Origin: Trichodelitschia bisporula
Taxonomy: Eukaryota > Ascomycota > Dothideomycetes > Phaeotrichales > Phaeotrichaceae
Length of the DNA stretch: 64,000 nt
Direction of reading: 5' to 3'
Assembly (NCBI GenBank): GCA_010356995.1
Contig: ML996691.1
Location: forward strand, 345,299-409,298
The notes below the pieces were generated by a model. That model was given only the letters and a program-made list of their open reading frames with translations, was not told the origin of the DNA and searched no databases. Positions 33,664 through 44,880 of this stretch are shown one piece after another (within the stretch, counting starts at the first letter, position 1; the number at the start of each line of letters is the position of its first letter). The translations under genes were made by a program, and so were the position numbers.

Positions 33664-34931
33664 TCTGGACAAAGGGTTGGGCGTTCGCGACTGTCTAGGG
33701 TTATAGGCCGAGTTAGCATAATGAAAACGCGGTGGCGTGTTTCTCTTACCTCCGTGCTGGCAGATTTGTGACTCGATGGACGGCGGCACACTGCGCCCTC
33801 ATTCAGCACTTCCGCGTACTGGAGTGGAATCCGGAGTGCATGCCGTATATAGGTAATCTCCAATTGAAGTTCAGTTCGCGTCCAAACGGCCCATTGCCAC
33901 CGTTTTGCAGAGTATCTTTAGCCTCTCGATCCATCCATCCCATCCATCCCTAGCCCCGCGTATTATACACCCTCCACATTTCCCAGCTCCACAACTTCAC
34001 CACATCGCCTTTACAACTCTTATGAACGACCTTCCCTTCATCACCAGCCACTCCTCTATCAAATTCCACCGCTTCTTTACCCCAGCGGATGTGGAAGGTA
34101 AGACACAGATCTGACGATCTGACTGACTGATTGAGAAGGGCGTATTTCCCAAAGAGGAAACATAGCGTCCCCCTCCCGCCGCACATCCGCATCACCAGAC
34201 CACTTTTCACCCTGCCCCCCCATCCATTATCCAAAGCCGCCCAAAAAGCACACTCGACACGCACACACCACATGTAGAATCAACAGATTTCCATACCACT
34301 CTTCCTACCTACGGATACACCCTCCCCACTCTCCTACTGACCGGTATCCAACAACCTACAAATACACCCTCTGTCAGATCATAGGCATCTGGAGTGAGGC
34401 AATCAGGCAGGGCTTTACCCGATATATGGAGTCAAGTGTTTGGCTGCATCACTGATCCCACACAACAGGTGAAACCTTGCCTAATAGCCTCAACCCCAGA
34501 TCCCACGATCTGACACCCTCCCCTCCCCCTCCCCCTCCCAAACCCCAACAAGAGCGGAAAAAATCCGAAGCACCACATTACCCCACCCATCATTGCATCC
34601 CACCCAAGACCCAGAGACCCGGGGTATCACATGTCATCCTCTTATCATAACCACCCATCATCAAAAAACCAAAAAAAAAACCAAAAACAAGCCGCCGAGC
34701 CTTAAAGTGAATGACCAAAACACCGCGCAGAACGCAGAAGCCAAAAAGATCACCACCAGTGCGTAAAAGCATCGTCAGCCGTCATCAGTCGTAAATCCCG
34801 TAACCAGTCCGAGCCGAGCCAAGCCGGGCCATCCGGAACCCAAGCTCCCGAGACCAAAAGCAGAGTCCCAAAACCAAGGGAAAATCCACATCTAGCGATC
34901 GTGTCGCGCCCGATCTCACAGGGCTATTACA
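33664..34931. other. Intergenic region downstream of the C2H2 gene
   Basis: About 1.27 kb with the 3' region of the C2H2 factor. It has C-rich and A-rich simple sequence (CCCTCC repeats near 34520, A-runs near 34670). No gene or RNA is seen. Confidence 0.6.
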
Positions 34932-37445
34932 TCAACGCATCTCTCCCTCCCCCGTAGCAACCGCCACCAGCGCATCCAGCCTTCTATACGCATCCGGCAC
35001 CCTCGGCTCAAGCGGCCGGGGCGGGAAATGCTGCTGACCAGGGACACTGGCAGGTCCGATCGGATGCCCCATCATCTGCACACCGCGGAGCGCGCTCTGA
35101 GGCCCGTGAGCCAGCGCAACCGCAGCCTGCATGTGCTCTCTCTCCCTCTCTCTTTCTCTCTCCATATTCCTCTCCATATTCTTCCTTTCCAGCTCCCTCA
35201 TCGCCTCCCCGAGCCGCGCCTGCTCTTCTCTCGCCCATCGTTCCCGTTCCTCCTCTTGTCGTGCCTGTTCCTGTGCTTGCACGCCGATTCCCAGCCCCAC
35301 TACGGGTGGCGGGGCATACCCCTCGCGGACAAATTTCTCCCTTTCGCGCGCCTCGTCAAAGACGTGGGGCGGGGCGAGCTCGTGATGCTCGTGTGCCGGC
35401 GGTAGGCCCGTTTCAACGACGCCATTGCTGTGCATGATGGCCGGATTGATCTCGACGCTTGACGTCGACGGCGTAGGCACGCCCTCGCTACTCGAGCTCC
35501 CATCGGGGGATGGGCGGAGTTGATTCGCAAAGGGGAAGGGTTGGTGCTGCTGCGGCGCAGGTTGCACCTGCTGTTGCTGCTGCTGTTGAACCAACTGTTG
35601 CTGTTGCTGCTGCATTGATTGCTGCTGCTGTTGCTGCATCTGCAACCCAGCAGGCGACGTTCGGATCAGCGGTCCCGGCCCCCCCAAGAGGGGACCATTA
35701 TACCACCCATGTCGCTTATTCCTAAGCGGCGTGCCCTCGCCATGCGGCGCCGTCATCGGCCGGGGATACTCATAGTTCGGCTCGCGCGGCGGCGTGGCGT
35801 TCGCAATATCCAGGCGCCCGAGGCCATCACGCAGATCCCAGCTGACATGTCCCTGGCGCGCGTGCGCCTCCGATGTGCCCGTTAGCGGTCTCTCAGCACC
35901 CGCGGTGGCGGGAGGCGCGGTGTCGAGTTGCATAGGCGACGGGGCGCGGCGCGGCAGCGCGGGCTGGACGTAGTCGAAAGATTCGATGCCAGGGAGGCGC
36001 ATGGGCGCTTGTGCTTGTTGCACCTGAGATATCTGAGGTGGCTGAGGAAAGAGTGGCCGCGGCGAGTCCGGTGTGTGGTAAGCTGGCAGGCCTCCGCCAG
36101 GCTGGCGTAGGAGGCCAGTGTGCGTACCTGGGTGCCAGGTGCGGCGGCGCCAGTCATCGGGCGCAGTGGAGGCCGTGGAGTCGCGGCGAGAGTGGTGTTG
36201 AGAAGGGGAGTAGTATGATGGAGGAGCGGGACTCATTAAACTGGACCCCCCTGTCGGCGCCTGACTTAAATGCGGCGGCAGAGGGCTACCTCCCGGAATC
36301 CAGGCGCCAGCCGACGGCACTGAGAGACGTCGTCCCGGCGTACGCGTGTCCCAAGTAACAGAGCGCGGGATGGATGCTGGGCTTTGCAGACCGCTTGAAA
36401 AGCGCGGACTGCCCGTGCCGGCGGAAAAGGTGGCCGATGTCGGCGTGCTGTACCCGCTAGGCGAGTGGCCTCCTACCGTGTAATAGGCCTGCGGGCCACC
36501 AGGACTGCTCGTCACGCCGGTGTTGTACGTATCGACACTGAGCATGGCGCGCTGTGCTTCGGCAGACATGCCAGGATTCGAGCGGCGGTAGTTATCGGGT
36601 ATGGGGCCGGAGCGGCGGTATTCGTCACCAGCGATGCTTGACGTAGTCGTCGACACAGAAGTGATACTGCTCGTGGACAGGTTGCGCGCATGCCCGCGCG
36701 CATGGCCATGGCCTCCCTGGCTGCCGAGCGTTGACGAGCGGGCTCGTCCGGGAGGCGCACGGACCCGCTCGGTTCGGATCTGGCGTTGGAAGCGGGTGTG
36801 GGTAGCGGCTAACGAGTCACCGGGGATGTCCTCGTTGACGTGCACTGTCTGGGCGTGCTGGCGCAGGTTGTCGAGGCGCGAGAAGCGGCGCGAGCAATGG
36901 CACTGGAAAGGACGCTCGCCCGTGTGTTTTCTTAGACCGTCAGCTTACTCCACCGACGCAAAACTGACAAAGACATACCGAATGTGACGCGCGAGATGTT
37001 CGCTGCGGGTAAAGCTCAGACTGCAGGGCGGGTAGTCTGTGCAAAAGAAACGCTGGCCCTTCTTTTTCTTCGACGGCCGCGTTGAATCGCTCTGCACGCT
37101 CTCGCCGTCCGACCCTCCACCCTCGTGCTCATCCTCCATCTTGACATCCATACTGGAGTCCATGGACTTGGACGAGCGATGCGAGCCCTGGCGTCGCACG
37201 GTGCGGCCCGACATTTTGCTGTCGGAGCGGGCGAGCGGTGGAGTAGAAGTGTTGGTGTAGGGTGCGGGCGGCAGCGGACGCTGTCCGGGAATGCCGGCGA
37301 AGCTATCCTTTGTCGGGGTCTTAGCAGCGGCATCGTCGCTATCGAAAAAGCGGTTCGGTTTCGGGGTTGTCGGTGTGGCGTCGTCGGCTAGGCGCGGAGG
37401 GTCCGGCACCGACAAGGTCGTGTTGACGGCGCAAAAGGCCGACAT
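34932..37445 (-). CDS. C2H2 zinc-finger transcription factor (Usv1/Rgm1-like fingers)
   Basis: Exons 37445-36979 and 36930-34932 encode 821 residues. The 48-nt intron (GTATGT donor, GCTGAC branch, AAG acceptor) falls between the fingers and joins ARHIR to [12 protein letters not shown]. Finger 1 begins near Cys135 ([20 protein letters not shown]); finger 2 is [22 protein letters not shown]. The linker HTGERPF is canonical. [26 protein letters not shown] follows, a conserved block of this fungal family. The long C-terminus is disordered, with a poly-Gln tract (encoded at about 35570-35645) and a charged Arg/Glu helix (about 35120-35240). The fingers resemble yeast Usv1/Rgm1, starvation and carbon regulators, but the ortholog is uncertain. 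Confidence 0.88.
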
Positions 37446-37480
37446 TTTGAGGGTCTAGCTCGATTGATAGTGCGCGTGCG

Positions 37481-37620
37481 CAGTGTGAAGCTGAGCTGTC
37501 TTCGTTGTTAGGTGTGCGCTGCGACGGCAGAATGCATGTGGTATGGACACAGTGTGAAAAGCTGAGCTGTGTTCGTCGTTAGTTTTGCGCCGCAGCGGTA
37601 GAATGCATGCGGTAGGTGGT
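37481..37620. repeat. Tandem duplication of about 70 bp just upstream of the C2H2 start
   Basis: Two adjacent copies begin CAGTGTGAA and share GCTGAGCTGT, TTCGTYGTTAG and AGAATGCATGYGGTA. They begin 36 bp upstream of the start codon, so they lie in the 5' leader or core promoter. Copies differ mainly by single substitutions. Confidence 0.75.
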
Positions 37621-37849
37621 GCGCAGGCCCAGGACGCGGATGATGATGAGGGAGAGGTTGTGCGAGAGCTCCGAGGGGTGCGATAAGAGTAAAAAGGTAG
37701 AGAATGATGTCGCCACCTAGAAGCGGTTTGCAAGCCGGGGTAGGTTTGCTAGAAGTAGAGAGGAGGGCAGTGATGAAAGGTGGGGGCGAAGTGCAGATGA
37801 GGCTGCAGCCGATCGGCGCACGGTGAATTTTGGGACAGAGGTGCGCGAT

Positions 37850-38960
37850 GGTGGGTTGATAGTGACGGCGATGGTGGTGGTTGATGATGATGATGGGGGG
37901 AGACGAGGGGAAAGTAAGAGAGAGAGGAGAAGAGACAAGACAAGAGAACGAGACGAGTGGAAAAGGATGCACCGCCTGACTTTGACTAGAGTGCCAGGAG
38001 TGTCCCGAGGTGCAGCGATGGCGACCTTGGCGGATGACTTGCGCCTTTCAGGTCCAGGAACAGGAACGGGGGTGGGTGGTGAAGGATTCGGGGATAGGTA
38101 GACAAGCCCCGAGTGCAGGAAGCTGGGTGGTTGGTGTTGGTTGTGGGGTTGTGGGTGGTGGGGTGGAGGGGTGGAGGGGTGGAGGGGTGTACTGGAGGGA
38201 TTGGTGGGGCTGAGGGAAAGAGGAAAGGAATGAGGGGAGAAAAGAGTAGGGGAAGAGAGCGGAGATAGAGGGTTAGGGTGGAGAGGAGAGGAGAGGAATG
38301 AAGAAAGCGAGGAGGCCGGAGCGGAGCGGAGCGGAGAGGAGCGGAGATGAAGGAGAGGAGGAGGATGATGATGAGAGGCAGAGTGAGAGGAACAGGAAAA
38401 GGGCGGGGCGGAGAGGGAGGAGAGACACGAATGGTGAGCGAGTCGAGTGTCAGAGCCTCAGGCCAGAGAGGACGGTGGTGGAGGGGTGAGGGAAGGAAGG
38501 ATGGAGGGGGCAAGGCACCTCGTATTCTAGCGTCGTGTTGGCGTTGCAAAGCGGAAGAGAAAGAAGAGAAAGTCGTTCGAGTCAAGCAAGACAGCTGGAG
38601 ACACAAGCGGCGAAGGACTATCTTGATGACAGCGTCAACGGTCGAGATAGAGAGAAGAGGCTGGTTGAGGGGGAGTGGATGTCGAGAGTCGATATGAAAG
38701 CGATACGATGAGAGAGGCTGGGGAGAGTGGGGTAGAGATGGAAGCGAAATGGAGAACGAAGGGGTCCAGGACAGGGTGTGCAGGACGTGGGTTGTGGGAT
38801 AGAAAAGTCGGGTGGGTCGGGTCCCTTCTGTCTGCTGTGTGTCTGTCGTGTATCTCCCTGTGTGCGTTTGAGAGAGCGAGGAGATAGTGTGTGTGTGAGA
38901 GAGAGGTGAGAATGCGATGGATGAGGGCGAGGGGCTGGTAGGACGGCAGGAAACCAGCTA
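37850..38960 (+). other. Purine-rich tract (polypyrimidine on the C2H2 coding strand)
   Basis: Long stretches of the plus strand are almost only A and G, for example around 37900-37960 and 38210-38420, with small tandems such as GGAGCGGAGCGGAGCGGAG (38320) and GGGGTGGAGGGGTGGAGG (38160). Read on the minus strand, this is a CT-rich leader or promoter, a common feature of strongly regulated fungal genes. It may form triplex DNA. Confidence 0.7.
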
Positions 38961-40195
38961 TTCCAGAATATCGGTGCGATGCGGCGTCGACGCGCAATGC
39001 GATGCGATGCTGATGGCTTCGAGCACGCCCTCTGATCCGTTCTTGTCTGCTGCAACCCACCAGTCGGAGGATATGCAGAGAAAAAGTGAGGCCAAAGCAA
39101 GGAAAAGCGAACACCAGCAGGGAGTCAATCAAAAAGAGCCTCTCTCCCCTCCTCTTCTTTCCCTTCGTCCTCGAGTCGAGGCAGTCTCACCACACCACAC
39201 CACAGTAGCCTCCTTACCACCACAACCCACAAGAACGGAATGTCCACCCACCACCACGAATTCGTCAGCAGCCAAACACCAAATCCCCTCGCACGCCTTG
39301 TGCCTGTCCTGCTCCTGTCCAGCTGCCAGCTGCCAGACTAGCCTAGCCTTGCAGCCACCCCAGCCGCAGGTCACTGAACGACTTTCACCGAGCCGAGCCA
39401 GGCCCTCCCCTCCTTCACAAAGGTACCGCGCCGCGAGTGCACGAATAGGCGAGGCCCGCGCAAGCAGCACGCCTTGTGCGGGTGCAGGCTGGTGCAAGCG
39501 CGTGCAGTGCGTTGCAGCGGCGGCAAGCAAGGCGCGCGCGGCGTTCGAAGCAGCCTGCAGATCAGCCCGTGGGACAGGCGGGCAGCGCGGGTAAGCGGGA
39601 GGAAAAGAAGCGTCGGAATAAAAGTCGTAGTTCGAGGATCACCCCAACCAGCAACCGTTGACAATGTCTGGAATCGCGATGGGAAACCGATCGGGAAACG
39701 GAGGGAGAAAAGGGAAACAAACCAAACGCATCCCACATCCGCGACCCCGCTTCCTCCTGCTCTTAAAAAAGATGAGATGCCCCCCCCCATTCACCACCCA
39801 TCCAAACAAAACACCACCATCCAACCCGCGACGCAATATTCACGCCTTCAAAGACTCCCCCTTTCCCCTCTCCCCGCAGATACAGCCCCTCCCGCCATGG
39901 CCAAAACACACGCAGCACAGAGTAAACATGCGCACGAGATCTGGTGTTCGGGGTAGATGAGCGCGCTGCCAAATATTGCTATATAGCCGTCCATAGCATG
40001 TGCGGGGATAGTAGGTCATCGGCGCATCGCGGAACATCTTTCGCCGACCCGATCTCTAGCTTCCATCACCTTGCCCTCATTCTCCCCTTGATCTGTTAAC
40101 TTGCACGCCGGCCGAATTATGCGCTGGATAGAAAGTTAACCATGACGAGGCGTCGGCGCGCCATCAAGCCATGCCGTGCGGGGCGGGAGCTCTTG

Positions 40196-40258
40196 TCGAT
40201 AACAGCATATCGATAGACTTGTCGATAGGATCGCATCGATACCGGCACCTTGTCGATA
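40196..40258. promoter_or_regulatory. Cluster of five TCGATA sites
   Basis: TCGATA occurs five times in 63 bp (40196, 40210, 40222, 40236, 40253), three times within TTGTCGATA and once within the palindrome TATCGATA. Each contains a GATA core on one or both strands, so GATA-factor binding is one possibility. No adjacent gene is recognised. Confidence 0.4.
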
Positions 40259-41139
40259 AGCCCCGCCCCCGCGCCACGAGCCTGGGCGCGCGGCACATCT
40301 TCACATCCGATCCCACCACCCCACAGCCACTACGTAATAAAGCCAACCACCACTACAACCACCAACCCCACCGACGAAACGCCCACTTCTCGAGTCTCAA
40401 CCCAAACAGGAACGTGCTCTATCAATCTAGAAACAAAACTCTGTACAACACCTCCCAACACCCCAGTGATAATCCCAACCCCCGCCTTCGCCAGGCAACC
40501 ACCCAGGGCCAGGCACTCCACCCCACCCCTCGTCAGCCCTGCCCTAAACCCCTGCCCTGCCCTGCCACAACGGCACGCACGCCCGTCGCACCTCACATGC
40601 CGCACCCGCTCCTTCCCCAAAACCACCCAAGGGGCACCAGGACTCATCGAAAAAGTCATGCCGTCCCGGTGACTAGCCCTCTCCTAAATCTCAGCGCGTC
40701 GGCGGCACAACTTTCCCAGCCCGCCCTTAGGCCCCGCGAACACCACGAGCACCGACTTTAGGGCAAAAGCGTTCCCAGCAGAAGAACCTGCCCTGGCATG
40801 CCCCATCTCTACCTAAGCTCAACCGGGCAGGCTGCATGACACAGGGCGCCGGGGCTGGGGCTGCGAGTGCGGCACAGGTCCGCGTACGTGTATTTATGGT
40901 TAACATGCGGAGGGGAAGGGGGAAGGAACGGCGATGCATGCGCGTTCCGAGCACATGCGGCGCTTGCGCTGGGCGCCGATGCGCTGATGTGCAGAGTGGG
41001 AAAGTGCTGCGGTGTGGCGCGTGTGGCGGTGGTGATTGGGATAGGGTGCTTATGTCAGCGGTGACTGGCAGGAACGACGTCGGGCGACGTCAGGCGACGC
41101 CGCGCGTGAGATGGAAGACAGATGGTGGGGAAGTGCTTG

Positions 41140-44100
41140 GAAGGTTAGAGCTCATGTCCCGAGTACGGCCGGCTTCTCCCCCCACCCTATTCCGATCGGG
41201 AGCTGACCGAGCAGAGCACGGTAAAGCCGATAAGGCTGCCAAGACGGGCTCCCGATAACGTACCTCGCTCGGCTGGGTCCTGGGTCACTCATTTGCGGAC
41301 AATTGAGGGGTGTCTAACCTTCCAAGTACGTTCGGCTGATGGGGGGGGGGGTTGCTGGACAGATCTACATCTGGCGATTCGGGCAAGGTGATTCCCAACG
41401 CAAGAAAGGCGGCGGTGCTGATGGTACAGCGCTCCGAAGGTTAGGGTAGAGTTTATGTCTCGAGTACGTTCGGATTCTCCCTCCTGTAGACCGGGAGCGG
41501 ACCGAGGAGATTGAAGGGTGCTGATTGGGTGGCCAAGAAAAACATAAAACACCGCACCTCGCTGGAGCTGTACCTGTGTCCCCTTTTGCGCGCCTTTTTT
41601 GAGGGTGTCTAACCTTCCACCTCGGCAAGGCTGATGAAGGGGTACGTTGGATAGAGCTATATCTGGCGATTCACGCAAGGTGCTTCATAACGCTAGAAAG
41701 GCCGTGGTGCTGGTGCTATTGCGTGAGGAAGTTGGGAGTTCATGTCCAAAGTACGGCTGGATATATCCCCTCACTCGTCACCGGGCGCGGACCGCGCAGA
41801 GCTCAGGGATGCTGATTGGCTGGCCAAGAAGAAGACTCGAACACGCACCTCGCTGGAGCTGCACCTATGTCTCCCTTTTCCGAATAATTCGGAGGGTGTT
41901 TAACGAACCACGTTCGTTTGACTGATGAAGGGGTGCGCTGCATAGATCTGCATCTGGCGATTCTGGCAAGGTAGTTCACGAAGCTGGAAAGGTCGCGGTG
42001 CTGGTGCTGTAACGTAAATAAGTTCATGGCTCACGTCCTGAGCACAAATGGGCGAGAGCCAGCGGAGCAGGGCGATGCCGGCCAGGCCGCTGAGAAGACA
42101 CTCCCGAAAGCGCACCTCGCCCAAGCCCCGTCCTGTCCCCTCAAGTGTGGGGAAGTTTGGAGCGTGACTAACTACCGCGTTCATCGTACGCCGAACGCGG
42201 ATGAGATGAGAATGAGATAGGTGGGGGGAGGTGTGCGGCTAGCATCCCCCCCTCTTTTTTATATCGAGGAGGAGTGACCAACCTTCAATGTTCGTTGGCA
42301 TTTTGAAGCGGTGGGATTTGTAGAGGAGTATCTGGCGATTTAGGAAAGACGGCTCACAGCATTTGTAAAGCCGAGATGGTAGAGTTATTGATCTGAAAGC
42401 TGGTGGTTGTATGCAGAATGAGGTTGGGATGAGAATGGGGTGTGCGGCTAGCAACCCTTCATATTTCTTTAGCAAAGGAAGCATGACTGACCTTCCACCT
42501 CCGATAGAATCGAAAAGTAGTTGATTAGATAGAGAAGCAGCTAGGGATTTGGGAAAGATCGTTCATAAGATTTGTAAAGCTGCGTACGGCGCGGAAAGGG
42601 GATGGGGGAGGGAGGAGGATATGCGGCTAGCAACACTATGTTTCTTCGGCAAAGGAAGCATGAAAAACCTTCCACCTCCGATAGGATTAAGAAGTGGTTC
42701 ATCAGATAGAGGAGCATCTGGGGATTTCAAAGAAGATCGTTCATAACATTTGTAAAGCTGCGTGCGGTGCGGAAAGGGGATGGGGGAGGGAGGGAGGTTT
42801 GCGGCTAGCAACCCCTCTATGTTTGCTAGGCGAAGGGAGCATGACCAGCCTACCACCTCCGATAGGATCTAAAAGTACATGATTAGATATAGCATCATCT
42901 GGGGATTTAGGGAAGGTTGTTCATAACATTTGTAAAGCTGCATGCGGCGCGGAAGTGGGGGGTGGGGAAGGGGGGTATGCGGCTAGCAACCCCTCTATAT
43001 TTCTTCGGCAAAGAAAGCATGACCAACCTATCACCTCCGATAGGATCTAAAAGTATATGATTAGATAGAAGAAAATCTCGGGATTCAGAGAAGGGAGCTC
43101 ATACGATTTGTAAATGCGAGATGGTGGAGATACAGGCCTTGAGAGTTGGGGGTTGTGTGCCGAACAAAGTTGGGACGAGAGTATGAAGAAGAACGGGGGA
43201 GGAAGTGTGCGGCTAGCAAACCATCTATGTTTGCGCATAAATGAGCCGTGACTAACCTTCTACCTCCGGCAGGATAAAGAAGTGGTGGATTCGATAGAGG
43301 AGCGTCTGGCGGTTCAGGAAAAACAGTTCATGACATTTGTAAAGCCGAAATGGTGGTGTTACGGGCTCAGAAAGCGAGAGCATGTCTTCCAAAAGAATCT
43401 GGGATGAGAAGGGGGTGTAGATCTAGCAATTCCTCTGCACTTAAGGACAAAAAATGCATTACCAGCCTTCCACCTCCGCCAGACAAAAGAAGCGGTAGAG
43501 GGGATAGAACAGAGCTTAACGAAGCCGGCGAGGTAGTTCACAACGTTTATAAAGTTGAAATGGTGAAGATATTGACCCGGAAAGATGGGGGCTGTATGTC
43601 TAACGAGGTCAGGACGAGAAAGGGGTGTGCGTCTAGCAACATCCATATACTTATGGATAAAAAAATGCATGACTACTCTTCCACCTCCGGCGGGCTAAAA
43701 AATTAGGCGACGACGTAAAACAGAGCCCGGCGATGCCTACCGGGTAGTTCACAAGCTTCTTAAAGCTGAGATGGTGGAGTTATTGAGTCGGGAAGCTGGC
43801 AGTTGTCTTCCAAAGGGGGTTGGGACAAAAAGGGGGTGTAGATCTAGCAACTCCTCTATACTTACGGATAAAAAAAGGCGTGACTAACTTTCACCTCCGC
43901 CGGAATAAAGAAGCGGCTCAAGGTGTAGAGTAGAGCCTCCTGATGCCGGCAAGATGTATCTCGAAGTTAATAAAGTCGAGATGGTAAAGCTACGGACCAG
44001 GGAAGTTAGAGTTTGTCTTACAGAGGAGGTTAGCACAAGAAGGGGGTGTGCGGCTTGGTATTTCTCCATGCTTACGGATAAAAAAATGCGTGACCAACCT

Positions 44101-44270
44101 TCGACCTCCGATAGAAATAAGAAGTGGCGGAATAGATAGAGCAGAACCTGACGATGCCGAGGAGCTTGTTCCCAAGGTTCAAACGTCGAGATGTTGAAGA
44201 TATAGACCTGCAAAGTTGGAGCTTCCACTCCCAAGGAGGTTAAGACGGGAAGGCTTGCCGACCTTCATCG
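41140..44270. repeat. Degenerate tandem array, about 14 units with three repeat periods
   Basis: A block resembling TGACYAACCTTCCACCTCCG recurs at 41311, 41606, 41897, 42165, 42275, 42484, 42661, 42842, 43020, 43249, 43460, 43670, 43881 and 44091. Each later unit continues with a TCTGGCGATT-type block, ATTTGTAAAGC, TTGGGACGAGAAGGGG and GTGCGGCTAGCAA before a short A-rich piece. Period is about 290 bp at the left, about 179 bp in the middle and about 210 bp at the right. Units differ by many substitutions and small indels. No long open frame spans the array, though the minus strand keeps parts of a frame through several units. The array ends about 200 bp from a tRNA gene. Confidence 0.9.
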
Positions 44271-44473
44271 ATACGAAGGAGCCCTGCTCGGCAAAAATAG
44301 ATGTCCACGAATACTGGAAACAAGATCCCAAGGCTGACAAGTCCACGGTGATAAGGGTGTGGCTCCAGAATACCTTAGCGCCAGAATCCCAGGCTTGGTC
44401 GCAGACAAGCGGAGCCATCAGCAAAAAAAAACAGGTCCAGGGTCTATCCAGGCAAAAAGAGAGATTTCCCTCA

Positions 44474-44561
44474 TGACCGCGGCAGGTCTCGAACCTGCAA
44501 TCTCCTGATTACAACCCGAAGGAAATCGTAGTCAGACGCCTTACCATTAGGCCACGCGGCC
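44474..44561 (-). tRNA. tRNA-Arg (anticodon ACG) with a 16-nt intron
   Basis: Read on the minus strand it starts GGCCGCGTGGCC and ends CGCGGTCA. The acceptor stem pairs GGCCGCG with CGCGGTC (one G-T wobble). The D arm is GCCTAATGGTAAGGC, the anticodon stem is TCTGA/TCAGG around CTACGA, and the T arm is GCAGGTTCGAACCTGC. An intron of about 16 nt (starting TTTCCTTCGG) lies one base 3' of the anticodon, the standard nuclear position. A and B box promoters are internal and intact. Confidence 0.92.
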
Positions 44562-44880
44562 GGTGTGATGAAGTTCTGGCTCGGGAAGGGGAAAATGTTG
44601 CGTTGCGAAAGGGACCGGGCACAGGGTCCGAAGGTTGGAGACGGAGGAAAGAAAAGCAGCAAGAAGTAAGACTGAGAGGTTAAGCAACAGAGGAAGGCTG
44701 GAGTTCATCTCGAAGTTGCTGCTTGTTACTTGCTCTTCACACAGCACACACAGCAAACCGTACACATAATCAGGATAAAAAGATTCCTTACTGTAACTGA
44801 GACATACACGACGTCACAGCGGCGCGCCACGCCGCGTAAACACGCCTCCACCCTCTACCGCAAACCTATCAAGCACAACT
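44562..44880. other. Short spacer between tRNA-Arg and SEC24
   Basis: About 320 bases containing the upstream flank of the tRNA and the 3' region of SEC24. No other feature is seen. Confidence 0.6.

Larger units (their letters stand above)
37446..41139. other. Long 5' region of the C2H2 gene and gene-poor DNA
   Basis: No gene is supported on either strand. It starts with a 70-bp tandem duplication and then about 1.1 kb of purine-rich plus strand. A cluster of TCGATA sites lies at 40196. One minus-strand frame (40659-40330) ends with a hydrophobic VGLVVVVVVGFIT but comes from low-complexity ACC/ACA repeats, so I do not call it a gene. Confidence 0.55.

Noticed and set aside
40330-40659. Minus-strand 109-codon frame ending in a hydrophobic Val run
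   Set aside because: The Val run comes from simple ACC/AAC repeats; no start context or family supports a gene.
41140-44270. CRISPR array
   Set aside because: The units are 180-290 bp, diverged along their whole length and without unique spacers of uniform size, in a fungal nucleus.
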